From the IMG/VR virus record IMGVR_UViG_3300015194_000010, positions 1 to 30,204 of that record: a stretch of DNA of 30,204 nucleotides. One strand, 5' to 3'. Source of the DNA: a virus. The notes beneath the pieces were generated by a model, which had not been told where the DNA came from, did not search any database, and saw nothing but the letters and a program-made list of their open reading frames with translations. The translations under genes were made by a program, and so were the position numbers. How positions within the stretch are numbered: the stretch's first letter is position 1; each line of letters opens with the position of its first letter. Below are positions 7,824-15,583 of this stretch, piece after piece.

Positions 7824-9959
7824 ATGAGTTTATCCGTATCGGGACTCGTTCGCGTCGTCGTCAATCTTAGCCCCCTAGCGGCCGCCGCGCGCTCCTTCGG
7901 CGTTCTCTGTATCGCCGGGGATTCGAACGTCATCAACGGCGGGGAGAGACTCCGGACATACCTCGGCATCGACGGTGTCGCCGCTGATTTCGGCGTAGAC
8001 GCCCCCGAGTACCACGCGGCCGTTCTTTACTTCGGTCAATCCCCGAAGCCTCGGACTCTGATGATCGGCCGCTGGCTCCGCACGGCTTCCGCCGCGCAGA
8101 ACGTCGGCGGTATCTTATCGAGCGCTGAATCGCTGCTCGCGACCTGGACCGCCATCTCCTCGGGCGGGCTCGTCATCGTTATCGACGGCGTGACGAAGAC
8201 CCTCACCGGTCTCGATTTCTCCGCCCAGACGAACTTAAACGGAGTCGCTTCGGTCATCACCACGGCGCTCTCGGGCGCGGGGACCTGCGTCTGGAACGGT
8301 TCTTATTTCACCATCAAGAGCGCGACCTCGGGCGCGGGCGCGAAAGCTTCCGGGACCGTCACGGTTGACACGAATCCTTCTTATGGTGTGCAAGCCTCCG
8401 GAACGATCACGCTCTCGGGTCAGCCTTCGAACGGCGATACCGTCACCATCGAGGGGACGGTCGTTACCTTCGTCTCGGGAACCCCCTCGGGAAATCAGGT
8501 CCAGATCGCGGGCTCCGCGCTCCTGACTGCTGCGGCTCTTCAGACTTTCCTTCAGGGTTCGGCGGATGTGAACCTCGCGGCCTGTACCTACAACACCATC
8601 GCGCTCGTGACGACCATCACGGCGCGCGCCTACGGCACGGCCGGAAATGCCTACGGTCTCTTAAAGAGCGGCGCGAACATCGCGGTCTCGGGCGCTACGC
8701 TTGCAGGCGGAGTCGCGGCCGATACGCTCACCGTGAACGGCACGGCGATCACTTTCGTTGCGGCGTCTCCCAGCGGGAACCAAGTTCTCGTCGGAGCGAC
8801 GGCTCTCGCAACGGCGGCGAATCTTCAAGCCTTTCTCGCGGCCTCGGCCGATACGAACATCGACGACGCGGTCTATACCCGGGCGAACCTGGTCATCACG
8901 GTCGTAGCGGTACTTGCCGGAACGGCCGGAAACTCTTTCACGCTCGCAAAATCGAGCAGTCATATCACGCTCTCGGGCGCGGTCCTCTCCGGCGGAACGG
9001 TCCCCTCGTCGGTCGGCTACGCGACGGCCGGAAGCGGCACGGATATCTCGGCTCTTCTGAAACTGACCTCCGGGACGGACCAGGCGCTTATCGCGGGTTA
9101 CGACGCGGAGTCTCCCGTCGAATGCGCGGCGGCGCTCGCGAACAAGTCTGCCGGATGGTACGGCCTCATGTTCCAGGCATCCGTTCAGCCGACCTCGGAC
9201 CAGAATCTCGCGGTTTCGGGTTTCATCGAAGCGCTGGACCTTACCCGCATCTTCGGCGTGACCATCACGGACGGGAACGTCCTGAGTTCCCTCGTCACGA
9301 ACGACCTAGCTAGCCGGATGAAAGCCGGGGGTTACCGGCAGAGCTTCTGTCAGTACAGCGAGAACGCCTACGCCGTAGCGTCCTTCTTCGGTCGAGCCTT
9401 CTCGGTGAACTTCCTCGGGAACAAGACCACTATAACGCTCATGTTCAAACAGGAGCCCAGCGTGGTTCCGCAGGACTTGACGGAGAACCAGGCCGCCGTC
9501 TTGAAGACGAAACGCTGTAACGTCTTCGTCGCCTACAATAACGACACGGCGATCATCCAGTTCGGCGTCATGAGCGGCCCCGCTTATTTCGACGAGATCC
9601 ACGGTCTCGACTGGCTCCAGAACGCGATTCAGACGGGCTGCTATAACGTCCTCTATCTGTCCTCGACGAAGATTCCGCAGACCGACCAGGGCGTGAACCA
9701 ACTGGTGAATGCCATCGCCGCAGCTTGCGGCCAGGGCGTGACGAATCAGCTCATCGCCCCCGGAATCTGGAACGCCGACGGTTTCGGGGAATTGAACACC
9801 GGAGATTTCTTGAAAACTGGATTCTATATCTACGCGACCCCCGTGGCTCTCCAGAGCCAGTCGGAGCGCGATTCCCGAGCGGCTCCGCCTATCAAGGTCG
9901 CGGTAAAACTCGCGGGCGCGATCCAGAGCCTCGACGTCGAGGTCCAGGTCAATCGTTAG
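7824..9959 (+). CDS. Contractile tail sheath protein (DUF3383) with inserted duplicated domain
   Basis: This 711-residue protein is the sheath subunit. The N-terminus (MSLSVSGLVRVVVNLSPLAA), YFGQSPKPRTLMIGRWL near residue 70, GTDISALLKLTSGTDQ near 405, and the C-terminal part with FIEALDLTRIFGVTITD, GLDWLQNAIQT and LAGAIQSLDVEVQVNR are DUF3383 signatures. Usual members have about 470-500 residues. The excess lies at about residues 176-398, where two copies of a ~95-residue beta-rich domain interrupt the sheath fold. AAAGGA stands ~10 bases upstream. Sheath followed by tube is the normal order. Confidence 0.92.
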   Translation: MSLSVSGLVRVVVNLSPLAAAARSFGVLCIAGDSNVINGGERLRTYLGIDGVAADFGVDAPEYHAAVLYFGQSPKPRTLMIGRWLRTASAAQNVGGILSSAESLLATWTAISSGGLVIVIDGVTKTLTGLDFSAQTNLNGVASVITTALSGAGTCVWNGSYFTIKSATSGAGAKASGTVTVDTNPSYGVQASGTITLSGQPSNGDTVTIEGTVVTFVSGTPSGNQVQIAGSALLTAAALQTFLQGSADVNLAACTYNTIALVTTITARAYGTAGNAYGLLKSGANIAVSGATLAGGVAADTLTVNGTAITFVAASPSGNQVLVGATALATAANLQAFLAASADTNIDDAVYTRANLVITVVAVLAGTAGNSFTLAKSSSHITLSGAVLSGGTVPSSVGYATAGSGTDISALLKLTSGTDQALIAGYDAESPVECAAALANKSAGWYGLMFQASVQPTSDQNLAVSGFIEALDLTRIFGVTITDGNVLSSLVTNDLASRMKAGGYRQSFCQYSENAYAVASFFGRAFSVNFLGNKTTITLMFKQEPSVVPQDLTENQAAVLKTKRCNVFVAYNNDTAIIQFGVMSGPAYFDEIHGLDWLQNAIQTGCYNVLYLSSTKIPQTDQGVNQLVNAIAAACGQGVTNQLIAPGIWNADGFGELNTGDFLKTGFYIYATPVALQSQSERDSRAAPPIKVAVKLAGAIQSLDVEVQVNR
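8394..8996 (+). repeat. Tandem duplicated ~95-residue domain inside the sheath gene
   Basis: Residues ~191-296 and ~299-391 of the sheath protein align with one another. NGDTVTIEGTVVTFVSGTPS corresponds to ADTLTVNGTAITFVAASPS, and GNQVQIAGSALLTAAALQTF to GNQVLVGATALATAANLQAF. YGTAGNAYGL corresponds to AGTAGNSFTL, and VSGATLAGG to LSGAVLSGG. The DNA is diverged, so the duplication is old. The module resembles small beta-domains found as add-ons in many phage structural proteins and would decorate the outside of the sheath. Confidence 0.8.
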
Positions 9960-9984
9960 AATTTAACCGAAAGGAAATGCTCTT

Positions 9985-10425
9985 ATGGTCTACTCGTTTC
10001 TGAATGTGAGCTGCGCCTTCGTCGGGCCCGGCGGAGTTTTTAATCTCGCGGCCGGGGCGGCAGTCGCCGAAGAAGGTATTTCTATCGAGCCGGTCGAGGA
10101 CAAGAACGTCATGACCATCGGTGCCGACGGCAAAGGGCAGCATTCTCTCGTCGCCTCCGACGCGAAGAAGATCACCGTGCGGCTGCTGAAGACCTCGCCG
10201 GTCAATGCGCAACTTATGATCGCTTACAACCTCCAGAGCGCGTCTTCCGCTCTCTGGGGCAAGAACACCATGACCGTAGCGGACTCCGGACGTAACGACC
10301 TCACGATCTTACAGAACTGTGCGTTCCGGACTCCGCCGACCCTGAACTACGCGAAAGAAGCGGGCTTGAACGAATGGGTATTCGATGTCATCTCCGGGAA
10401 CTCGATTCTCGGAGCTGGTCAGTAA
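9985..10425 (+). CDS. Tail tube protein (DUF3277)
   Basis: This 146-residue protein forms the inner tail tube. The DUF3277 pattern is clear: MVYSFLNVSCAFVGPGG at the start, then EEGISIEPVEDKNVMTIGAD, GQHSLVASDAKKITVRLLKT and a C-terminal LNEWVFDVISG. AAAGGA lies about 9 bases before the ATG. It follows the sheath gene by 25 bases, and a 208-base gap with strong inverted repeats separates it from the chaperone gene. Confidence 0.9.
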   Translation: MVYSFLNVSCAFVGPGGVFNLAAGAAVAEEGISIEPVEDKNVMTIGADGKGQHSLVASDAKKITVRLLKTSPVNAQLMIAYNLQSASSALWGKNTMTVADSGRNDLTILQNCAFRTPPTLNYAKEAGLNEWVFDVISGNSILGAGQ

Positions 10426-10431
10426 AGTTTT

Positions 10432-10520
10432 AGATACGGCTGGGGAGAGGAACGAAAAGAAGCTCGGCGGCTTCATCGGTGCCGGATAGCAAACCGGTCC
10501 ACACCCCTCTGGCCGTATCT
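10432..10520. repeat. Intergenic inverted repeat enclosing a possible structured RNA (element A)
   Basis: In the only long gap of the late operon, AGATACGGC at 10432-10440 is perfectly complementary to GCCGTATCT at 10512-10520. Inside lies a smaller hairpin, GAAGC (10459-10463) with GCTTC (10470-10474). The 89-base element is followed by an A-run, not a U-run, so it does not look like an intrinsic terminator on the + strand. It is not a tRNA: no T-arm or anticodon stem fits. A structured leader for the chaperone gene or a processed small RNA are possibilities. Confidence 0.5.
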
Positions 10521-10532
10521 GAAAAAAGAATC

Positions 10533-10608
10533 ACCGAGGCGTCCCCGGGCGCGCCGGGGCGGGATTTGATTCATCCTGTCCTCCGGTCGGGTAAATCCGG
10601 CCCTCGGT
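10533..10608. repeat. Second intergenic multi-helix element (element B)
   Basis: ACCGAGG at 10533-10539 pairs with CCTCGGT at 10602-10608. Inside are a strong GC hairpin CCCCGG-GCGCG-CCGGGG (10543-10559) and the pair GGATTT (10562-10567) with AAATCC (10593-10598). The three helices nest like a small three-way junction. It ends about 25 bases before the chaperone start codon, so it would form the 5' leader of that gene. A GTG-initiated frame of 43 codons (10479-10610) also runs through it without a convincing ribosome binding site. Confidence 0.45.
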
Positions 10609-10633
10609 AAAATCGAAAAGAGGACGAAAAAGA

Positions 10634-11068
10634 ATGGAAAGAAATTTCACGTACGGGGGTCGAGAGTTCCAGCTCGGAAAGATCGACGCCTTCAAACAGT
10701 TTCACATAGTGCGCCGGGTCGCTCCGATTCTCGCCGACCTCCTGCCCGCTCTTCAAAGTTCTTCGAAGTTTAAAGACCTGAAATCCGTCGACTCGCTTCC
10801 GGAGTCCGACCAGCTCGATATGATCGCGAAGGTCGCGGGCCCCGTCATGAATGGTCTCTCGAAGCTTTCCGACACCGACGCGGAGCTGGTCCTCTACGGG
10901 CTTCTCGGCTCGGTCGAGATGAAACAGACGACCGGTAACTGGGCGAAGGTCGCCTCCGGGTCGATGCTGATGATGCAGGACCTCGAACTCGCGGCCCTGC
11001 TTCAGATAGCGGGGAGAGCTTTCGTTTTCAATTTATCTTCTTTTTTCGCCGCAAGCCCGCCCAAGTAA
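10634..11068 (+). CDS. Tail assembly chaperone, short form
   Basis: This 144-residue protein, made without frameshifting, begins MERNFTYGGREFQLGKIDAF and is mostly helical. It lies between tail tube and tape measure genes, where the tail assembly chaperones (lambda G/GT equivalents) are encoded. Near its 3' end it contains the slippery heptamer T TTT TTC in frame, which would lead to the longer form. The chaperone role is inferred from position, size and the frameshift signal. Chaperones of this group usually bind the tape measure and recruit tube subunits. Confidence 0.82.
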   Translation: MERNFTYGGREFQLGKIDAFKQFHIVRRVAPILADLLPALQSSSKFKDLKSVDSLPESDQLDMIAKVAGPVMNGLSKLSDTDAELVLYGLLGSVEMKQTTGNWAKVASGSMLMMQDLELAALLQIAGRAFVFNLSSFFAASPPK

Positions 11069-11277
11069 CCGGGGGCGCGGTAGATACGAAGAGGCCGGTT
11101 ACCTGGGCACAGATGGGAGACGAGGACGACTGGGTCATGAGGCCCGCACTAGAAGGAGTCTGTAGGTACGAGAGTCTCAAGGATGGCACCCTGGACCTCG
11201 CCGATGTCGCGAAGATGAACGAGGGCCTGGACGTGAAAGCAGAGAACGAGAAACGCTATAGAAAGGCGAATGACTAG
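10634..11277 (+). CDS. Tail assembly chaperone, -1 frameshift long form
   Basis: A -1 shift at 11041-11047 would join the first 138 codons to a 76-codon extension that runs to the TAG at 11275-11277, giving 214 residues. The extension is not random. It reads through TKRPVTWAQMGDEDDWVMRP, then GTLDLADVAKMNEGLDVKAE and NEKRYRKAND, an acidic then helical sequence like the T-domain extensions of other phages. It would otherwise leave more than 200 bases uncoding in a packed operon. The frameshift signal and open frame are seen; its use is inferred from the lambda G/GT precedent. Confidence 0.8.
11041..11047 (+). other. -1 ribosomal slippery site TTTTTTC
   Basis: The heptamer is phased as T TTT TTC in the chaperone frame, a canonical X-XXY-YYZ slippery site where both tRNAs can re-pair one base back. 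It occurs seven codons before the zero-frame stop. About 10 bases downstream, CGCCC (11058-11062) can pair with GGGCG (11073-11077), a modest candidate stimulatory hairpin. Confidence 0.78.
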
Positions 11278-11282
11278 CGACC

Positions 11283-11399
11283 ATGATTCGGATGAAACCC
11301 AAATTTCCGGTTAATTTTCTTTCGGGCTGCGATAGCCTTTTCAACCGTGCCGTGAACTCCACCATAGGCGTACCGGCCTTCGATCTGAGCAGCACATGA
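11283..11399 (+). CDS. Small 38-codon protein between chaperone and tape measure
   Basis: An ATG five bases after the stop of the chaperone extension opens a 38-codon frame (MIRMKPKFPVNFLSGCDSLF at the start, ending FDLSST). Its TGA overlaps the ATG of the tape measure gene as ATGA. The exact fit between two genes and the usual overlap style of this operon argue that it is real. No strong Shine-Dalgarno is seen, so it would rely on coupling to the upstream stop. It also fills what would otherwise be an empty 118-base gap. Function unknown. Confidence 0.55.
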   Translation: MIRMKPKFPVNFLSGCDSLFNRAVNSTIGVPAFDLSST

Positions 11400-12679
11400 G
11401 CGGAGACGTGATAAAGAGTTTTCTCGTTTCGCTGGGATTCGATGTTGATACCGCGTCGCTCGCGAACTTTAACCGTTCCATCGCCTCCGCCACGCTGAAA
11501 GTTACCGCTCTCTACGCGTCCACCAAAATCGCGGCGACCGGGATCGCCTACGGGATTTCCAAAATCTCCGAGAGTTTCGAACAGCTCGGCTACGAATATA
11601 AGCTGGTCGCTCCCGCCATCAACCGGACGATCCTACTCCGAAAGGAGATGCTGAAAGCCTACTCGGCGGCAGGCGTCAATCTGGTGAAGGTCATCCAGGA
11701 TTCGGTGAAGCTGAACTTCTCGCTCACCAAGACGAAATACGCTTTCGAAGCGATCTATAAGTCGGTCGCCTCGCGCTTCTTCCCGCTGCTGACGAAGCAG
11801 TCGGACATCTTCCGAAAGAAGCTATATGACAACATGCCGAAGATCCAGGCGGCGCTGGAGAGATTCGTCAGTTTCGTTTTCAAGGCGTTCGAGATAACGA
11901 CCGATTTCGGTGCCCGCTTGTGGTCTATTCTTTCTCGCGTCTACGATCTCTTCGTTCAACTAGACCGCGCGACGAGCGGCTGGTCGACGATTCTTCTCGG
12001 CGCTCTCGTCGCGTGGAAGGCTTTTAATCTCGGGTTTCTTGCGACTCCGCTTGGAATGATTCTCGCTCTCGGAACGGCTCTCGTCGTGCTTTACGACGAT
12101 TTCATGACCTTCAGGGAAGGCGGGGAGTCCCTCATCAACTGGGGATCGGAGACGACGAAAGTATTCGTCGGCCTTGCGGGAGCGATCCTGGGGATTTCTG
12201 CGGCGGTAGTCGCCGTCAGTTCCGCCTATAGACTCTGGGTCAGTTTCACCAAAGCGCAGACGATCGCGCAGTGGGCTTTGAATCTGGCGATGTCCGCAAA
12301 CCCGATAGGGCTTATCATCGCGGGGGTCACTGCTCTTCTCGGCCTCCTCGTGCTTCTTGATTCTAAATGGAATCTTTTCGGGGGCCACGTCTCTGGGTTC
12401 TTCGGAGGTATCGGGGGGAAAATCCTGGACTTCGTCGGCGGCGCAAACGTCGCGAACAATCTCGGCGCGGGCGCTCTCGGAGGGGGCGCGCCTCTCCTTG
12501 GTGGGAATACCCAGAACACATCTCACTCGAATCAGCAGATCACCAGTAACGCGAATTTCAATATCGTCTCTCCGGATGCCGCCGCCGCTGGCAGCTCGGT
12601 CCAGAACGCCTACCAGAACGTGGTGAGAGATATGCAGGGGTCGATTCGCCCCGCTGGCGTGGGGTTGCTTAAACCATGA
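11396..12679 (+). CDS. Tail tape measure protein
   Basis: This 427-residue protein sets tail length and is ejected during infection. The N-terminal ~190 residues are helical. Three hydrophobic segments follow (about residues 197-235, 256-278 and 301-322), which could help DNA cross the host inner membrane. The C-terminal region is Gly/Ala/Asn-rich, ending in NANFNIVSPDAAAAGSS and a short helix, as in other contractile-tail tape measures. It is short for the family. Its position right after the chaperone genes is diagnostic. It overlaps the next gene by ATGA. Confidence 0.85.
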   Translation: MSGDVIKSFLVSLGFDVDTASLANFNRSIASATLKVTALYASTKIAATGIAYGISKISESFEQLGYEYKLVAPAINRTILLRKEMLKAYSAAGVNLVKVIQDSVKLNFSLTKTKYAFEAIYKSVASRFFPLLTKQSDIFRKKLYDNMPKIQAALERFVSFVFKAFEITTDFGARLWSILSRVYDLFVQLDRATSGWSTILLGALVAWKAFNLGFLATPLGMILALGTALVVLYDDFMTFREGGESLINWGSETTKVFVGLAGAILGISAAVVAVSSAYRLWVSFTKAQTIAQWALNLAMSANPIGLIIAGVTALLGLLVLLDSKWNLFGGHVSGFFGGIGGKILDFVGGANVANNLGAGALGGGAPLLGGNTQNTSHSNQQITSNANFNIVSPDAAAAGSSVQNAYQNVVRDMQGSIRPAGVGLLKP

Positions 12680-13230
12680 GCTTTCTCACTCAGCCCATTA
12701 CGTTGCAGTCTCTCTTCGGGAAAGACCGGACGATCGGAGATATCTCGGTAAACGTCATCCTGTCGGAGTCCACGAACGACGCGCTCACCATCACGAAGCA
12801 GCCGGTGCAGACCGGGGCGTCTATAACCGACCACGCGTATCTGGAGCCGACGACGCTCTCGATGCAGATTCTCCAGCAGGATAACGAGTTTTCCTTCGCC
12901 GGGCTTCTACCCTCGGGCGCGGCTTCGGGGCTCGCCGCCCTCTATAAGAAATTCTTGAAACTCCAGAGCGATAGAGTCCCGTTCGCCGTATTCACGCCGA
13001 AGAGACTCTATAAGAACATGCTGCTCTCGGGGATCGCGCTCACGACGGATAAGAAAACGGAAAATATCCTTGCGCTCTCCCTGTCTTTTCAAGAAGTCAT
13101 CATAGTCGCTGTCGCGACGACCTCCGTTCCGCGCTCCAGGCAAAGACTCGCCCCGTCGACTCAGGCGACGCAGAACGCGGGGCAGAAATCGATCGCGAAG
13201 AAAATCGCTAATGCGGTGACTGGACAATGA
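12676..13230 (+). CDS. Baseplate protein with Dit-like N-terminal domain
   Basis: This 184-residue protein shows the Dit_N-like pattern: DISVNVILSESTNDALTITK then PVQTGASITDHAYLEPTTLS near residues 40-60, a core found in the ring-forming proteins that join tail tube and baseplate. The C-terminal ~35 residues are a positively charged Gln/Ala/Lys-rich tail. It is flanked by tape measure and plug genes with ATGA overlaps on both sides. Confidence 0.8.
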   Translation: MSFLTQPITLQSLFGKDRTIGDISVNVILSESTNDALTITKQPVQTGASITDHAYLEPTTLSMQILQQDNEFSFAGLLPSGAASGLAALYKKFLKLQSDRVPFAVFTPKRLYKNMLLSGIALTTDKKTENILALSLSFQEVIIVAVATTSVPRSRQRLAPSTQATQNAGQKSIAKKIANAVTGQ

Positions 13231-13550
13231 CCTCTTTTCTCATACCTCTTCAGAATATCCCCCAGTCTTTCGAGATAGCGCTCGCGGGAGTGACCTACGA
13301 TTTCATCTGTAAATGGAATGCGGCCGACGAAGGAGGCTGGGTCCTAGATATCGGAGACGCGAATTCCGGACTCCCTCTCGCGGCTAACATCCCGCTTATC
13401 GTCGGCGCGGACTGTCTCGCTGGGTTAGAATACCTAGGCATCAACGGGCAGCTTATCGTTTTCACGGACGGGGACGCGAACGCCGTCCCGACGTTCACGA
13501 ACCTCGGTGTCGAGAGCAACCTCTACTTTCTAACGGACGTGGCCGCATAG
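13227..13550 (+). CDS. Baseplate plug protein (Pam3 gp18-like, DUF6983 type)
   Basis: This 107-residue protein has the pattern of the small plug domain of simple contractile baseplates. FEIALAGVTYDFICKWNAAD is followed by GGWVLDIGDANSGLPLAANI, PLIVGADCLAGL, and a C-terminal LGVESNLYFL. The arrangement Dit-like, plug, hub, spike is the usual order. It starts within the previous stop (ATGA). Confidence 0.82.
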   Translation: MTSFLIPLQNIPQSFEIALAGVTYDFICKWNAADEGGWVLDIGDANSGLPLAANIPLIVGADCLAGLEYLGINGQLIVFTDGDANAVPTFTNLGVESNLYFLTDVAA

Positions 13551-14597
13551 ATGGAAAAAGATCCTACAGTTGCGGGAACGGCAGCTTCGGACCTCGCCGA
13601 GTCTCAGATAGACGGTGCGGACCAGTATCTCCGTGTCTGTAAGCTCCTCGTCGTAGGAAAGATAAGTTCTCTCGATAGTAGAAACCGGGACGCTCTCGAC
13701 CTCTCGAAGCTCCGCATCAAGTTCCTGGTGAAGCGCTCCGACACGGAGACCCCTAATACCGCCGACATCCGGGTTTATAACCTCTCGGAAGAGACCGCGC
13801 TCACTATCCGGAAAGAATTTACTTCCGTGATTCTCGAAGCCGGGTATCGAGGGAACTCCGGGGTCATCTTCAGAGGAAATATCCGGCAGGTCGTTCTCGG
13901 CCGAGAGAATGCGACGGACACTTTCATAGACATCATCGCGGGCGACGGAGACCGTTCCTATAACTATTCGGTCGTGAATCTCACGCTCGCGAAGGGGTCA
14001 AAACCTATAGACCAGGTCAACGCCGCTACGGACGCGATGAAATCCCGTGGTGCGACCCCCGGGAACCTAGGGGATTTCCCCTCGAACGAACTCCCGCGCG
14101 GGAAGGTCATGTTCGGGAACGCGAAAGACTACCTCAGAAATTCGGCCATCACCGCGCGGAAAACGTGGTCTATCCAGGATGAGAAGATAACTTTCGTTCC
14201 CGTCGATTCCTACCTCCCAGGAACCCGCGTAGTTCTGACGAGCGATACGGGAATTATCGGAACTCCTCAGCAGACGAACTGGGGCGTGAACGTGAAATGC
14301 CTCCTAAATCCCTTCATCCAGATCGGCGGCCTCGTCGTCATCGACAATAAGAGCGTCGAGCAGCAGAAATTAAACCTCGACCAGATAACGGCGGCCTCTG
14401 TCGCCGCGAAGACCACGGACGACCGGACGAAAGCGATAAACGATCTGACGCCGCGATTTCTCAGCGCCGACGGAACCTATAAGGTCCTCACCATAGAACT
14501 GACGGGCGACACGCGCGGAGTTCCCTGGTATTCGAGTCTCGTCTGTCTGCGGACGGACATCTCGGCGAATCCTCTGAACAGCGTGAGCGGAAACTAA
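13551..14597 (+). CDS. Baseplate hub protein
   Basis: This 348-residue protein is called the hub from order and pattern. It includes LRIKFLVKRSDTETPNTADI and RVYNLSEETALTIRKE (tail-tube-like beta domain), VILEAGYRGNSGVIFRGNIR, and DTFIDIIAGDGDRSYNYSVV. The later part contains GIIGTPQQTNWGVNVKCLLN and PFIQIGGLVVIDN. These match hub proteins that sit on the tube end and hold the spike trimer in small myoviruses. ATG follows the plug gene's TAG directly; the stop overlaps the spike gene's ATG (TAATG). Confidence 0.82.
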   Translation: MEKDPTVAGTAASDLAESQIDGADQYLRVCKLLVVGKISSLDSRNRDALDLSKLRIKFLVKRSDTETPNTADIRVYNLSEETALTIRKEFTSVILEAGYRGNSGVIFRGNIRQVVLGRENATDTFIDIIAGDGDRSYNYSVVNLTLAKGSKPIDQVNAATDAMKSRGATPGNLGDFPSNELPRGKVMFGNAKDYLRNSAITARKTWSIQDEKITFVPVDSYLPGTRVVLTSDTGIIGTPQQTNWGVNVKCLLNPFIQIGGLVVIDNKSVEQQKLNLDQITAASVAAKTTDDRTKAINDLTPRFLSADGTYKVLTIELTGDTRGVPWYSSLVCLRTDISANPLNSVSGN

Positions 14598-15220
14598 TGG
14601 ACGCAAACCAACTCTTAAACGATACGGAGACCGCGCTTCGGCTGATGATGGACGGCCGTCAGGCTGGGACCTGGACCGCGATGCCCGCCATCGTGAAAGC
14701 GGTCGATCTCGTGAAGATGACGGTGAGCTGTCAGCCCGCCATTCAGAGTACGGTCACGGACGAAGACGGAGCCGTGAAAGCGGTCAACCTCCCTCTGCTC
14801 GTCGACGTGCCGATAATTTTCCCTAGCGCCGGGGGATTCTCGATCACTTTTCCGGTAGCCGTCGGCGACGAGGTTCTCGTTCTTTTCGCCTCGCGCTGTA
14901 TCGACTCATGGTGGCAGAACGGGGGCTTCGCGAACGTGCCGATGGAAGCTCGGATGCACGATCTCTCCGACGGCTTCGCGATTCCCGGCCCCCGGTCTCA
15001 GCCCCGGGTCTTGAACGGAATCAGCTCGTCCGCGCTTCAGATCCGAAATGACGCCGGGTCGAAATTCATCGAGGTCACTTCCGGGGGCATAAACATCACG
15101 GGGAACGTGGTCGTGACGGGAACTCTCGTCGCGAATGGGATCTCCCTGACTACCCATACCCATTCGAGTTCGGTACCATCCACACCATTCACTGGCGTTA
15201 CTGGAGTACCGCTTCCATGA
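14597..15220 (+). CDS. Membrane-puncturing spike protein (Gp138-type)
   Basis: This 207-residue protein has an N-terminal Gp138-like OB domain: WTAMPAIVKAVDLVKMTVSC then VNLPLLVDVPIIFPSAGGF, SITFPVAVGDEVLVLFASR, and CIDSWWQNGG. A thin beta-helical part follows (SGGINITGNVVVTGTLVANG). It ends in THTHSSSVPSTPF, the H-x-H motif that binds an iron ion at the spike tip. The trimer forms the cell-piercing point under the hub. Confidence 0.88.
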   Translation: MDANQLLNDTETALRLMMDGRQAGTWTAMPAIVKAVDLVKMTVSCQPAIQSTVTDEDGAVKAVNLPLLVDVPIIFPSAGGFSITFPVAVGDEVLVLFASRCIDSWWQNGGFANVPMEARMHDLSDGFAIPGPRSQPRVLNGISSSALQIRNDAGSKFIEVTSGGINITGNVVVTGTLVANGISLTTHTHSSSVPSTPFTGVTGVPLP

Positions 15221-15582
15221 GAAACCGAAAGCTCAGTTCTACGGGCGACTATATTTTCGGCGGGGGCCAGCGCGACTTCTATCGCGACGTCCCGGCGGCC
15301 GTGGGTCAAGCCGTCCAGACGCGGCTTGCGCTCTGGCTCGGGGAGTGGTTCCTCGACATCGACGAGGGAACGCCTTTCATGGTGGGGATTCTCGGGAAGC
15401 ATTCCCAGGAAATCGCGGATGCGACGATCCGAAATCGAGCGCTCGGAACCCAAGGACTCACGGATATCACGAACTACGAGAGCGCCATCGATCCAGATAC
15501 GCGAAAGATGAACGCCTCGTTTCTGATCGATACCGTTTACGGCCCGACGCCGTTACAAATTTCGAACTACGGGAATTATTGA
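15217..15582 (+). CDS. Baseplate wedge protein (Mu gp46 / T4 gp25-like)
   Basis: This 121-residue protein contains AVGQAVQTRLALWLGEWFLD followed by DIDEGTPFMVGILGKHSQEI and a C-terminal INASFLIDT-like beta segment (MNASFLIDTVYGP). L-x-x-x-x-G-E-w-f-x-D-x-x-x-G-x-P is the hallmark of gp46/gp25-like wedge components, which link hub and J-like protein. It overlaps the spike gene by ATGA. Confidence 0.87.
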   Translation: MRNRKLSSTGDYIFGGGQRDFYRDVPAAVGQAVQTRLALWLGEWFLDIDEGTPFMVGILGKHSQEIADATIRNRALGTQGLTDITNYESAIDPDTRKMNASFLIDTVYGPTPLQISNYGNY

Positions 15583-15583
15583 G

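Noticed and set aside
10432-10520. tRNA-like element
   Set aside because: A 9-bp closing stem exists, but no T-arm, D-arm or anticodon stem can be placed.
10521-10533. Intrinsic terminator after tube gene
   Set aside because: The stem is followed by A residues, not T, on the coding strand.
10479-10610. 43-codon GTG gene in the intergenic region
   Set aside because: No convincing ribosome binding site, no recognisable sequence, and the region is dominated by inverted repeats; left as an alternative in the finding.
11960-12526. 188-codon frame antisense to the tape measure gene
   Set aside because: Arg-rich shadow typical of this GC-rich coding DNA; no ribosome binding site or domain.
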